Assembly: GCF_900099995.1 (NCBI RefSeq)
Contig: NZ_FNCZ01000001.1
Span: 1,116,001-1,180,000 of the forward strand
DNA from: Winogradskyella thalassocola
GTDB taxonomy: Bacteria > Bacteroidota > Bacteroidia > Flavobacteriales > Flavobacteriaceae
Length of the DNA stretch: 64,000 nt
Reading direction: 5' to 3'
The position numbers and the translations under genes were made by a program. The notes beneath the pieces were generated by a model, which searched no databases, was not told the origin of the DNA, and worked only from the letters and a program-made list of their open reading frames with translations. This document shows positions 44,609 through 53,488 of the stretch, one piece after another. Numbering within the stretch: the stretch's first letter is position 1; every line of letters starts with the position of its first letter.

Positions 44609-47505
44609 TAAAATTTGAAATTAGCACCAATTAATATATTTCTTGGTCTAGGGTAAATTGTATTATCAATGCCATTAAATACTTCCGGATCTAAACCGCT
44701 GTATTCGGTAATTGTAAATACATTTTGAATACCTCCCCAAAGTCTAATCGAGGTTATATATTTTGATAAGTTTTTAAACGTATACCCTAAAGTAATGTTA
44801 TCCATTTTTAAGAATGATGCGTTCTCAACATAGACATCTGAAATGATAACATCAGATGTGGTTTGAAAGTTAGTATCTAAAACTGATGTCGGTATATTTC
44901 CTAAAACAGCATTACTACGTAATAAATCATATTGAGCACGTGAAGAATTTACATTGTTATAAACGTAATTTCCGATGTTAGCTCTTAAGTTAAATGAAAA
45001 ATCAAATCCTTTATATTCTAGATTAGTTTGAAATCCTAAAATAACATCGGCATCTGGGTTTTCTTTAAGGTAACGATCTTCATCATTAATAATGTTATCT
45101 CCATTTAAATCGACATAAGCACCTTCGATATAATTACCTTGAGTATCTCTTAGTTGCTTAAATACGTAGAAAGAGTTTGGTGATTCCCCTTCTCTAAATA
45201 ATTGAACAAAGTTTCCTGTTCCACCTGCAATACCACCAGTAGTTACATCTTGACCAAAGGCTAATTCTGTAATCTCTCTATCTAAAAGTGTTGCATTAAA
45301 GTTGAAATTCAAGTTGAAATCTTCCTTTTTGATAACGTCTGTATTAATTGTAAATTCTAAACCTTGAATTCTAAGATTTCCAATATTTTGAACAATGCTG
45401 TTTGAAAAATTACTTCCATCTGGCACAGGTGCATTAAATAATAAATCTTCCGAATCTTTCTGGAATACGTTTAAACTACCTGTAATACGTTCGTCAAATA
45501 AGCCGTAATCAACACCAACTTCTAAAGTTTTTGTTTCCTCCCATTTTAAATCAGGATTAATTTCAGAAGGGATTAATGAAGATACAATACCATTTCCAAA
45601 TTGGTATTGAGAGTTATTTTGACCTGCTTGGTAACGACTTAAAAATAAATCACGTTCACCAATTTCTTGCTGTCCTGTAATACCGTAACCAACTCTTAAC
45701 TTTAAGCTAGAGATTGTTTTAGAATCTTTAAGAAAATCTTCATCACTTATTTTCCATGCTAAAGCTCCAGCGTAGAAATCTCCCCATCTGTTGTCTTCAC
45801 TAAAACGTGATGTTCCATCTCTTCTATAGGTAAGTGTCATTAAGTATTTTTCAGCGACTGTAAAATTAGCTCTTCCAAAAAATCCAATTAAGACAATATC
45901 CGGATCAGCAAACGTATCACCAAAACTATTTGGATCTATCTGGTTTCCGGTATAATAACCTTCATTTGTAAATTTCTGGTAAGAATAACCTGCGGTTAAA
46001 TCAGTACCTATTGTACCAAAATCTTTCTTATAGTTTAAGAACCCGTCTAAAGATTGATTTGTTCTTTCTTGGTAACTAAAAGATCTATTTCCTTTAATAG
46101 GATCATTAGTTGCATATACTGAGTTGTTACGAGAAATACCTTCTGTTTTATCATAACCTAAGTTTAATACAAATTTCATCTCTGGTAAGAAATGTAATTT
46201 ATAATCGAAATTAATATTACCGTAGAAACGTTCAGAATCTCCAATATTATTAGTTTGTAATAATGAAGCTACAGGATTTGAACCTCCTAATAAAAGGGTG
46301 TTACCATTTCTATGTTGGTAAAATCCTCCAAAAGGTGATGTTGGATCATAAACCGGTTGTGTTGGGTCATATCCAAGTGCTGCACCAATTTGTCCAGAAT
46401 CACCAAACCTATTATCCTCGTAAGAGAGGTTTGTGTTTAAGTTAACTTTAAGATGATTATCTAAAAACGTTGGGTTTAAAGATAACGACAGGTTTCGTCT
46501 ATCAAATTCAGAAGTTAATATTGCACCTTCTTGTTCTGTAACTCCAAAAGAAAAACGTGCCGGTATAGCATTAAATAATGAACCTCTTAACGTAATGTTG
46601 TGGTTTACTGATACGGTTTTTCTGAAAATTTCATCTTGCCAATTTGTGTTAGCGTCTCCCAATTGAGAGATAAAATTATTTGGTAAATTTTGAGCAACTA
46701 CTAATGCTCGGTATTCGTTTGCAGAAAATACTTCAATTTGCTCATCAATATCACCTAAGGTATATTGAACATCATAATCGACACTAAATTCTGATTTACC
46801 TTTCTTAGTTACTATAATAATAACACCATTTGATGCTCTAGAACCATAAATGGCAGTAGCTGAAGCATCTTTTAAAACGGTAAAAGAATCAATGTCGTTA
46901 GGGTTAATACTCGCTAAAACCCCTCTAGAACCTCCGACGTTGTCGTTAGAGATTGGTAATCCATCAATAACGATTAACGGATTGTTAGAAGCGTTAATAG
47001 AAGACCCCCCTCTAATTTTAATTTCTGAGCCAGATCCTGGAGCACCACTAGTATTAACGGTAACACCGGCAACACGACCACTTAATAAGTTTTCTGGGGT
47101 TACAATGTTTCCACGTGTAAAATCTTTCGATGTTACAGCGTCAACAGAACCTGTGGCATCTTTTTTAGTGGTAGTACCATAACCAATAAGTATAACCTCG
47201 TCCAATTGAGAAGCATCTTCCGCAATAGCGACATCAATACTGGTTTGTCCTGTGAACTCAATTTCTTGTGTTGTATAACCAAGGTAAGAAACTACTAAAA
47301 TTTCACCTTGATTAACTTCTAAGGAATATTTACCATCGAAGTCTGTAGAGGTTCCTCTGGTAGTTCCTTTAATAATAACATTTACACCTGGTAAAGGCAT
47401 GGCGTTTGCTTTGTCTGTAACAGTACCCGTGACGGTAGTTTGTGCCAACAAAATTGTCGGCAACATAATGAGACAGAATAGTAAAGCATTTAAAACTGTT
47501 TTCAT
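44608..47505 (-). CDS. susC: SusC-like TonB-dependent receptor (maltooligosaccharide import)
   Basis: The 965-residue outer-membrane receptor has a signal peptide (cleaved near TILLAQT, residue 21) and a carboxypeptidase-like N-terminal domain (TVTGTVTDKANAMPLPGVNVI). A TonB-box region LDEVILIGYGTTTKKDATGSV, a plug with PLIVIDGLPIS and SATAIYGSRASNGVIIIVTKKG, and a barrel ending ILIGANFKF follow. It imports starch oligosaccharides with SusD. It heads the minus-strand arm of the alpha-glucan locus and diverges from the lacI gene at 47776. Its start codon lies 109 bases downstream of the 18-bp palindrome. Confidence 0.95.
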   Translation of the reverse strand: MKTVLNALLFCLIMLPTILLAQTTVTGTVTDKANAMPLPGVNVIIKGTTRGTSTDFDGKYSLEVNQGEILVVSYLGYTTQEIEFTGQTSIDVAIAEDASQLDEVILIGYGTTTKKDATGSVDAVTSKDFTRGNIVTPENLLSGRVAGVTVNTSGAPGSGSEIKIRGGSSINASNNPLIVIDGLPISNDNVGGSRGVLASINPNDIDSFTVLKDASATAIYGSRASNGVIIIVTKKGKSEFSVDYDVQYTLGDIDEQIEVFSANEYRALVVAQNLPNNFISQLGDANTNWQDEIFRKTVSVNHNITLRGSLFNAIPARFSFGVTEQEGAILTSEFDRRNLSLSLNPTFLDNHLKVNLNTNLSYEDNRFGDSGQIGAALGYDPTQPVYDPTSPFGGFYQHRNGNTLLLGGSNPVASLLQTNNIGDSERFYGNINFDYKLHFLPEMKFVLNLGYDKTEGISRNNSVYATNDPIKGNRSFSYQERTNQSLDGFLNYKKDFGTIGTDLTAGYSYQKFTNEGYYTGNQIDPNSFGDTFADPDIVLIGFFGRANFTVAEKYLMTLTYRRDGTSRFSEDNRWGDFYAGALAWKISDEDFLKDSKTISSLKLRVGYGITGQQEIGERDLFLSRYQAGQNNSQYQFGNGIVSSLIPSEINPDLKWEETKTLEVGVDYGLFDERITGSLNVFQKDSEDLLFNAPVPDGSNFSNSIVQNIGNLRIQGLEFTINTDVIKKEDFNLNFNFNATLLDREITELAFGQDVTTGGIAGGTGNFVQLFREGESPNSFYVFKQLRDTQGNYIEGAYVDLNGDNIINDEDRYLKENPDADVILGFQTNLEYKGFDFSFNLRANIGNYVYNNVNSSRAQYDLLRSNAVLGNIPTSVLDTNFQTTSDVIISDVYVENASFLKMDNITLGYTFKNLSKYITSIRLWGGIQNVFTITEYSGLDPEVFNGIDNTIYPRPRNILIGANFKF

Positions 47506-47613
47506 AAAATGTATTTAAGTTAATTGCTTAGTTATTTGATTTATATTTTCACTTCTCGGGATAAATCTATGTAAATTTAATCTCATTTAACATTAAAATA
47601 ACATGACGAAAGT

Positions 47614-47631
47614 CACGAAAACGTTTTCGTG
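47614..47631. promoter_or_regulatory. LacI-type operator between susC and lacI of the alpha-glucan locus
   Basis: CACGAAAACGTTTTCGTG is a perfect 18-bp palindrome with a central CG, typical of LacI/GalR-family operators. It is the only copy I find in the window. It lies 109 bases upstream of the susC ATG and 145 bases upstream of lacI, within the 270-base divergent gap 47506-47775. The rest of the gap shows only weak promoter-like matches, such as TATCTTCG at 47748-47755 for lacI. Confidence 0.8.
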
Positions 47632-47775
47632 TTAAGAACTTTTTTATAAATCGTAAGATTGTCAGTGAAATAATTAAAAATTATGCTTTTTTCAATAAAA
47701 CTACCTGAAAATTATGAAGTCAGAAATTTTGAATCTAATTTTTGACTTATCTTCGTTCAATAATTTACACCGATT

Positions 47776-48822
47776 ATGAAGAGAAAAATTACCTTAAAAC
47801 AAATTGCTAGAGAACTCGATGTTTCTATTTCTACAGTGTCAAAAGCATTGCGAAATAGCGCTGAAATTAGCGAGGATACGAAACAGAAAATTCAAGCCTT
47901 TGCAAAACTCTATAATTATAGACCTAATAATATAGCATTAAGTCTTAAGAACCGTAGAACAAATACTATTGGAATTATTATACCAGAGATTGTTCACCAT
48001 TTCTTTTCGAAGGTTATTAGTGGAGTTGAGCTTGTTGCGAACAAAAGAGGTTATAATGTAATCATTGGTTTATCTAACGAATCGTTTTCTAAAGAGGTGA
48101 TAAATATGGAAATGCTAGCAAATGGTAGTATTGACGGCTTTATTTTATCGATGTCTAAAGAAACCTTAAAGTTGCAAGATTACCATCACTTTAATGAAAC
48201 GATGACCCAGGGTATGCCTATTGTAATGTTTGATCGTGTGGTTTCCGACGTAAAATGTGATAAAGTTATTGTTGATGATTTTAATGGAGCAAAAAAAGCA
48301 GTTGGTAAACTGATAGAAAATGGGTGTAAGTCAATAGCTTTAATTACTACAAAAGACTACGTAAGCGTTGGTAAATTAAGAACTCAAGGCTATCTTGAAG
48401 CTTTAGAAGAACACCAGATGCCACCAAAAGCGGAGTTAATTCTAAAAATTGACGAATCTTTAGATTACGAAGCACATTTAGAAGGGCTAGAAAAGGAAAT
48501 AGAACAGTTATTTCAGTCCAATCCCAAATTAGATGGTGTTTTCGCAGTGAATGAAATTTATGCGTTATTGGCCATGAAAGTCGCTCGAAAATTAGGACTC
48601 GATGTGCCTAATGATGTTCAGGTTATTGGCTTTACAGATGGTGTGTTGTCAAAGCATGCAACACCGAGTCTTACTACGGTGAGTCAACATGCACAGCATA
48701 TGGGAGAAAAGGCAGCAGAATTATTAATTGATAAATTAGAAAGCGAATTTAATAGTGCGGACGAGGTATTTCAAACCGTGGTTATTACAACCGATTTAGT
48801 TGAGCGAGAATCTACTAAATAA
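47776..48822 (+). CDS. LacI-family regulator of the alpha-glucan locus
   Basis: The 348-residue protein has the LacI helix-turn-helix (about 3-48, SISTVSKALRNSAEIS), a hinge IALSLKNRR with the intercalating Leu, and a sugar-binding-type sensor domain (about 60-340, TIGIIIPEIVHHFFSKVISGVE). It takes the place of SusR of Bacteroides, which belongs to a different family. Maltose or a derivative is a plausible effector, inferred from the neighbours. It precedes the MFS gene by 130 bases. Confidence 0.92.
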   Translation: MKRKITLKQIARELDVSISTVSKALRNSAEISEDTKQKIQAFAKLYNYRPNNIALSLKNRRTNTIGIIIPEIVHHFFSKVISGVELVANKRGYNVIIGLSNESFSKEVINMEMLANGSIDGFILSMSKETLKLQDYHHFNETMTQGMPIVMFDRVVSDVKCDKVIVDDFNGAKKAVGKLIENGCKSIALITTKDYVSVGKLRTQGYLEALEEHQMPPKAELILKIDESLDYEAHLEGLEKEIEQLFQSNPKLDGVFAVNEIYALLAMKVARKLGLDVPNDVQVIGFTDGVLSKHATPSLTTVSQHAQHMGEKAAELLIDKLESEFNSADEVFQTVVITTDLVERESTK

Positions 48823-48832
48823 AAAAAATATC

Positions 48833-48862
48833 ATTGATATTTTAAAATCTTTTTTATCTTTG
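48833..48862 (+). promoter_or_regulatory. Promoter of the MFS-pgmB-GH65 operon
   Basis: TATCTTTG (48855-48862) is a perfect TAnnTTTG, with ATTG (48833-48836) 18 bases upstream as a -33 candidate. A short AT-rich inverted repeat (48825-48843) overlaps the upstream part. The ATG lies 91 bases after the -7 element. No copy of either palindromic operator is present in this gap. Confidence 0.6.
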
Positions 48863-48952
48863 CGCCATATTCAAAACTTATATTTTCACTTCTCACATAA
48901 GTTTTGATAAGCTAAGCTTGTCAGAATAGTATTAACTCTAATATACTATTTA

Positions 48953-50311
48953 ATGGAAAAGCGTAGATTAAGTTTCTGGCAAATTTGGAACATGAGTTTC
49001 GGATTTCTGGGGATACAGATGGGTTTTGCCCTTCAAAATGCCAACGCAAGTAGAATTCTTCAAATTTTTGGAGCAGATGTTCACGAACTATCATGGTTTT
49101 GGATCATTGCACCCTTAATGGGGCTAATCGTTCAACCAATTGTTGGATATTATAGCGATAAAACTTGGGGTAAATTAGGACGAAGAAAACCTTATTTTTT
49201 AGTAGGTGCCATTCTATCGTCAATTGGTCTTGTGCTTATGCCACAAGCAGATATGTTCATTGCATTTTTACCAGCGCTATGGGTTGGAGCAGGAATGCTA
49301 ATGATTATGGATGCCTCTTTTAATATTGCTATGGAGCCTTTTAGGGCTTTAGTAGGTGATAATTTAAGAACCGATCAGCGTACGGCAGGTTTTAGTATTC
49401 AAACCGCTTTAATAGGATTCGGAGCCGTTATTGGGTCTTGGTTGCCTTATGCATTAACCAATTGGTTTGGTGTTTCAAATGAAACGGTTGCAGGTGTTGT
49501 TCCAACAAATTTAATTTTATCATTTATTATTGGAGCCGTTATTTTAATTATATCAATTTTAGTAACTATTGTAACAACAAAAGAATATTCTCCAGAAGAA
49601 TTAAATAGCTTTGAAGATCAACACGAAGGTTCTAATAATGAACACGTAGGCGATGAAGTAAAATCGAGTCTTTTCGATATTTTCGATGATTTCAGAAAAA
49701 TGCCAACAACAATGCGTCAATTAAGTTGGGTGCAATTCTTTTCTTGGTTCGGACTTTTTGGGATGTGGGTATTTGCTACACCAGCAATTGCTCAGCATAT
49801 TTATGGTTTGCCTTATACAGATAGTAGCAGTTCTACCTATCAGGATGCTGGTGATTGGATTGGTATTTTATTTGGAGTCTATAATCTAGTTTCTGCCTTT
49901 TACGCTTTTGCACTTCCTTATATCGCTAAGAAAATAGGAAGAAAACGTACACATGCAATATCATTGGTCATTGGTGGATTAGGATTACTTTCAATTTACA
50001 TCATGCCAGACAAAAACTGGCTTATCGCTTGTATGATTGGTATAGGAATTGCTTGGGCAAGTATTTTGGCAATGCCTTACGCCATTTTAGCGGGTTCAAT
50101 TTCTCCAAAAAAGATGGGAGTCTATATGGGAATTTTTAATTTTTTCATTGTAATTCCTCAAATAATTAACGCCTTAATTGGTGGTCCTCTTGTTAAATAT
50201 GCATATGGAAATCAAGCCATATTTGCTTTAATGATGAGTGGTATTAGTTTTTTAATCGCAGCAGCATTAGTATCAAAAGTTAAAGACGTTGATGACGTTA
50301 TTCAAAAATAA
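48953..50311 (+). CDS. MFS maltose/maltodextrin transporter
   Basis: The 452-residue inner-membrane protein has about 12 predicted helices. Family marks are the N-terminal SFWQIWNMSFGFLGIQMGFALQNANASRI and the loop between helices 2 and 3, GYYSDKTWGKLGRRKPYF. It resembles the SLC45/GPH-like sugar transporters found next to maltose phosphorylases in flavobacteria. It would carry maltose or short maltodextrins from periplasm to cytoplasm. It is first in an operon with pgmB (four-base gap) and the GH65 gene. Confidence 0.92.
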   Translation: MEKRRLSFWQIWNMSFGFLGIQMGFALQNANASRILQIFGADVHELSWFWIIAPLMGLIVQPIVGYYSDKTWGKLGRRKPYFLVGAILSSIGLVLMPQADMFIAFLPALWVGAGMLMIMDASFNIAMEPFRALVGDNLRTDQRTAGFSIQTALIGFGAVIGSWLPYALTNWFGVSNETVAGVVPTNLILSFIIGAVILIISILVTIVTTKEYSPEELNSFEDQHEGSNNEHVGDEVKSSLFDIFDDFRKMPTTMRQLSWVQFFSWFGLFGMWVFATPAIAQHIYGLPYTDSSSSTYQDAGDWIGILFGVYNLVSAFYAFALPYIAKKIGRKRTHAISLVIGGLGLLSIYIMPDKNWLIACMIGIGIAWASILAMPYAILAGSISPKKMGVYMGIFNFFIVIPQIINALIGGPLVKYAYGNQAIFALMMSGISFLIAAALVSKVKDVDDVIQK

Positions 50312-50315
50312 ATAG

Positions 50316-50972
50316 ATGAACAAAAAAGGATTCATATTCGATTTAGATGGTGTCATTGTAGATACCGCAAAATATCACTTCTTAGCATGGCAACAGCTGG
50401 CTAAAGGTCTAGATATAAATTTTACAGAAGAAGAAAACGAACAACTTAAAGGTGTAAGCCGCGTGCGTTCTTTAGAAAAAATCTTGGCTTGGGGGAATAA
50501 AACCATTTCGCAAGATTTGTTTAATGAACTCATGAGTAAAAAGAACGAAGAGTATTTAAGTTACATCGCAGAAATGGATGAGAGTGAAATACTACCTGAT
50601 GTTCCAAGAGTGCTTAACACTTTAAAAGCACAAAATCAGCCCATTTCATTAGGTTCTGCGAGTAAAAATGCTAGAATAATTTTAGATCGTGTTCACCTAA
50701 AATCTAGTTTCGATGCTATTGTAGATGGAAATGATGTAACAAAAGCAAAACCAGATCCAGAGGTGTTTTTAATAGCAGCGAAGGAAATTAACATAAAACC
50801 AGAAGATTGTATTGTTTTTGAAGATTCAGTTGCAGGTGTTACTGCTGCTAATGCTGCAAATATGATTTCAATAGGAATCGGGAGTAAAGATGTCTTAGGG
50901 CATGCCACATACGTATTCAATGATTTTACTGAAATCTCAGATGATTTTATAAAATCTCTAATCGAAAATTAA
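50316..50972 (+). CDS. pgmB: Beta-phosphoglucomutase
   Basis: The 218-residue HAD-family enzyme has nucleophile Asp9 and acid/base Asp11 in FDLDGVIVDTAKYHFLAW, the cap-domain GVSRVRSLEKIL, the SLGSASKNA motif (Ser about 112) and KAKPDPEVF plus EDSVAGVTAA for Mg binding. It converts beta-glucose 1-phosphate, the product of the neighbouring inverting phosphorylase, to glucose 6-phosphate. Confidence 0.95.
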   Translation: MNKKGFIFDLDGVIVDTAKYHFLAWQQLAKGLDINFTEEENEQLKGVSRVRSLEKILAWGNKTISQDLFNELMSKKNEEYLSYIAEMDESEILPDVPRVLNTLKAQNQPISLGSASKNARIILDRVHLKSSFDAIVDGNDVTKAKPDPEVFLIAAKEINIKPEDCIVFEDSVAGVTAANAANMISIGIGSKDVLGHATYVFNDFTEISDDFIKSLIEN

Positions 50973-51017
50973 TCAAAAGTAAAACGTCTCATTTAGAGAT
51001 TTTTAAATAATATTATA

Positions 51018-53324
51018 ATGAACCTAGATTACATCATCCCAAACAACTGGTCAATTTTAGAAGAAGGATTCGACCCAAATCAGGTAAAGGCATCAGAAAG
51101 TTTATTCAGTATCGGTAATGGTGCGATGGGACAACGTGCCAATTTTGAAGAAAAATATTCAGGCCCAACTTTTCAAGGTAGCTATATTGCTGGCGTTTAC
51201 TACCCCGATAAAACCAGAGTAGGCTGGTGGAAAAATGGGTATCCAGAATATTTTGCTAAAGTATTGAATGCGCCAAGTTGGATAGGAATTAATGTAACTA
51301 TTAATGACGAGCAACTCGATTTATTCGCGTGTAAAAACGTGAAAGACTTTCGTAGAGAACTAAACATGAAAGAAGGTTGGCTGTCTCGTAGTTTCGTAGC
51401 AACACTTCAAAATAATATTGAAGTTGAAGTTAAAACCACACGATTTCTAAGTTTAGATTTAGACGAAGTAGGTGCGATTAATTTCAATATAAAACCATTG
51501 AATTCAGATGCTGAAATTACATTTCAACCGTATTTAGATTCAGGTATTACAAACGAAGATACCAATTGGGAGGATAAGTTTTGGGATACTTTAAATGTGA
51601 GTCACGAGAATAACCAAGCCTTTATTCAGGCTAAAACCATGAAAACAGATTTCTATACCTGTACATTTATGGAATCTCAAGTTTTTATTGATGGTAAATC
51701 CGTAATAAATAAACCAGATTTTGCTTCAGATGCTCATTTGGCTTCATTCAGTTACACTTATAATGTTAAGAAAGATGAAACGTACACCATTCATAAATTT
51801 GGTGGGTATACTGTAGATCGCGATCACGATAAAAATGAATTAGTTGCAGCAGCGAAGTCTATATTAAGCAAAGCAACAGACGCTGGTTTTTCTAAATTGT
51901 TAGATGGACAAAAAGAAGCTTGGGCTAAAATTTGGGATATGGCAGATATCACAATTGATGGTGATGTTAAAGCACAACAAGGTATTCGTTTTAATATTTT
52001 TCATCTAAACCAAACCTATTCGGGTACAGATGCCACTTTAAATATTGGTCCAAAAGGATTTACAGGAGAAAAATACGGAGGAAGTACGTATTGGGATACT
52101 GAAGCGTATTGTATTCCATTTTATATGGCAACAAAAGACCAAGAGGTTGCTAGAAACCTTTTGACATACCGTTATAATCATCTTGAAAAAGCCATAGAAA
52201 ATGCGCAGAAATTAGGTTTTTCAAATGGAGCGGCGTTGTATCCTATGGTAACGATGAATGGTGAAGAATGCCATAACGAATGGGAAATTACATTCGAAGA
52301 AATTCATAGAAACGGAGCCATTGCTTTTGCGATTTTCAATTATTATAGATATACAGGAGATTTTAGTTACATTCCAGAAATGGGACTTGAGGTTCTTATC
52401 GGAATTTCACGTTTTTGGCACCAAAGAGCCAACTTCTCTACCCACAAGAACAAATACATGATTTTGGGTGTTACAGGACCAAACGAATATGAAAACAACG
52501 TCAACAATAATTGGTACACGAACTATATTGCCAAATGGTGTATTGATTATACTTTAGAAACGATTGAAAAAGTAAAAGAAGGCCATAGTGCGGATTTTGA
52601 AAGAATTTCAGGGAAAACAAATATTTCACATGAAGAATTAGCGCTTTGGAAAAAAGTAGCTGATAACATGTATTTTCCATATTCAGACGAACATAAAGTG
52701 TTTTTACAACAAGATGGTTTTTTAGACAAAGAATTAATTACAGTTGAAGATTTAGACCAAACACAACGACCAATTAATCAAAAATGGTCTTGGGATAGGA
52801 TCTTACGTTCACCTTATATAAAGCAAGCGGATATTCTTCAAGGATTCTATTTCTTTGAAGACGATTTTTCAACTGAAGAATTGGAACGCCATTTCAAATT
52901 TTATGAACCTTTTACAGTTCATGAAAGTTCATTATCTCCTTGTGTGCATAGTATTCAAGCAGCTAAGTTAGATCGCATGGATCAGGCTTATACATTCTAT
53001 TTAAGAACATCGCGTTTAGATTTGGATGACTATAATCACGAAGTACACGAAGGCTTACATATTACCTCAATGGCTGGTACTTGGATGAGTATTGTTGAAG
53101 GCTTTGGTGGTATGCGTATTAAAAATGACACCTTGTCTTTTGAGCCTAAAATTCCAAACCAATGGGATGCTTATTCTTTTAAAGTGAATTTTAGAAATCA
53201 GATAATTAAAGTCAGCGTTAATCAAAATGAAACGCAATTTCAATTGGAAGGAGATACCGATTTACAAATTTTAGTTAATGGTAAAGAACTAACTATAAGT
53301 CCTAATAATTTAGTAACGGTTTAA
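51018..53324 (+). CDS. GH65 maltose phosphorylase
   Basis: The 768-residue protein has no signal peptide and is cytoplasmic. It has an N-terminal beta-sandwich (about 1-270), an (alpha/alpha)6 barrel (about 310-680) and C-terminal sheets. The catalytic acid lies in GEECHNEWEITFEEIHRNG (Glu about 422), and the phosphate-binding region in VHESSLSPCVHSI and HEGLHITSMAGTW. It splits maltose with phosphate into glucose and beta-glucose 1-phosphate. Kojibiose or trehalose phosphorylase are possible relatives, but the surrounding starch genes and the MFS transporter favour maltose. It follows pgmB by 45 bases. Confidence 0.9.
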   Translation: MNLDYIIPNNWSILEEGFDPNQVKASESLFSIGNGAMGQRANFEEKYSGPTFQGSYIAGVYYPDKTRVGWWKNGYPEYFAKVLNAPSWIGINVTINDEQLDLFACKNVKDFRRELNMKEGWLSRSFVATLQNNIEVEVKTTRFLSLDLDEVGAINFNIKPLNSDAEITFQPYLDSGITNEDTNWEDKFWDTLNVSHENNQAFIQAKTMKTDFYTCTFMESQVFIDGKSVINKPDFASDAHLASFSYTYNVKKDETYTIHKFGGYTVDRDHDKNELVAAAKSILSKATDAGFSKLLDGQKEAWAKIWDMADITIDGDVKAQQGIRFNIFHLNQTYSGTDATLNIGPKGFTGEKYGGSTYWDTEAYCIPFYMATKDQEVARNLLTYRYNHLEKAIENAQKLGFSNGAALYPMVTMNGEECHNEWEITFEEIHRNGAIAFAIFNYYRYTGDFSYIPEMGLEVLIGISRFWHQRANFSTHKNKYMILGVTGPNEYENNVNNNWYTNYIAKWCIDYTLETIEKVKEGHSADFERISGKTNISHEELALWKKVADNMYFPYSDEHKVFLQQDGFLDKELITVEDLDQTQRPINQKWSWDRILRSPYIKQADILQGFYFFEDDFSTEELERHFKFYEPFTVHESSLSPCVHSIQAAKLDRMDQAYTFYLRTSRLDLDDYNHEVHEGLHITSMAGTWMSIVEGFGGMRIKNDTLSFEPKIPNQWDAYSFKVNFRNQIIKVSVNQNETQFQLEGDTDLQILVNGKELTISPNNLVTV

Positions 53325-53382
53325 ATCTTCTAGCCTTGTTTAAAAAGGTCTAATGATACTGGCACAATCATAATTTTAATAT

Positions 53383-53409
53383 CCTGCAAGGTTTTCAAAA
53401 CCTTGTAGG
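53383..53409. repeat. Intergenic palindromic repeat, copy 1
   Basis: A 27-base element with arms CCTGCAAGGTTTT and AAAACCTTGTAGG pairs completely in RNA if one G-U is allowed. It lies between the GH65 and GH13 genes, and a T-rich stretch follows. It is nearly identical to the elements at 55465 and 59881. Confidence 0.85.
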
Positions 53410-53488
53410 TATTTTTACATAATAAAATGAATTAGAAACCATTTTAATCCAGTTAGGTCTATAACCTGAACGTCAAAATATCAGTAAT

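Noticed and set aside
46850..47182. Plus-strand 110-codon frame inside susC
   Set aside because: It is opposite the conserved plug domain of susC and has no signal, motif or promoter.
51018..53324. Trehalose or kojibiose phosphorylase as the name for the GH65 gene
   Set aside because: These share motifs, but the neighbouring MFS carrier, pgmB and starch enzymes favour maltose; kept as an alternative only.
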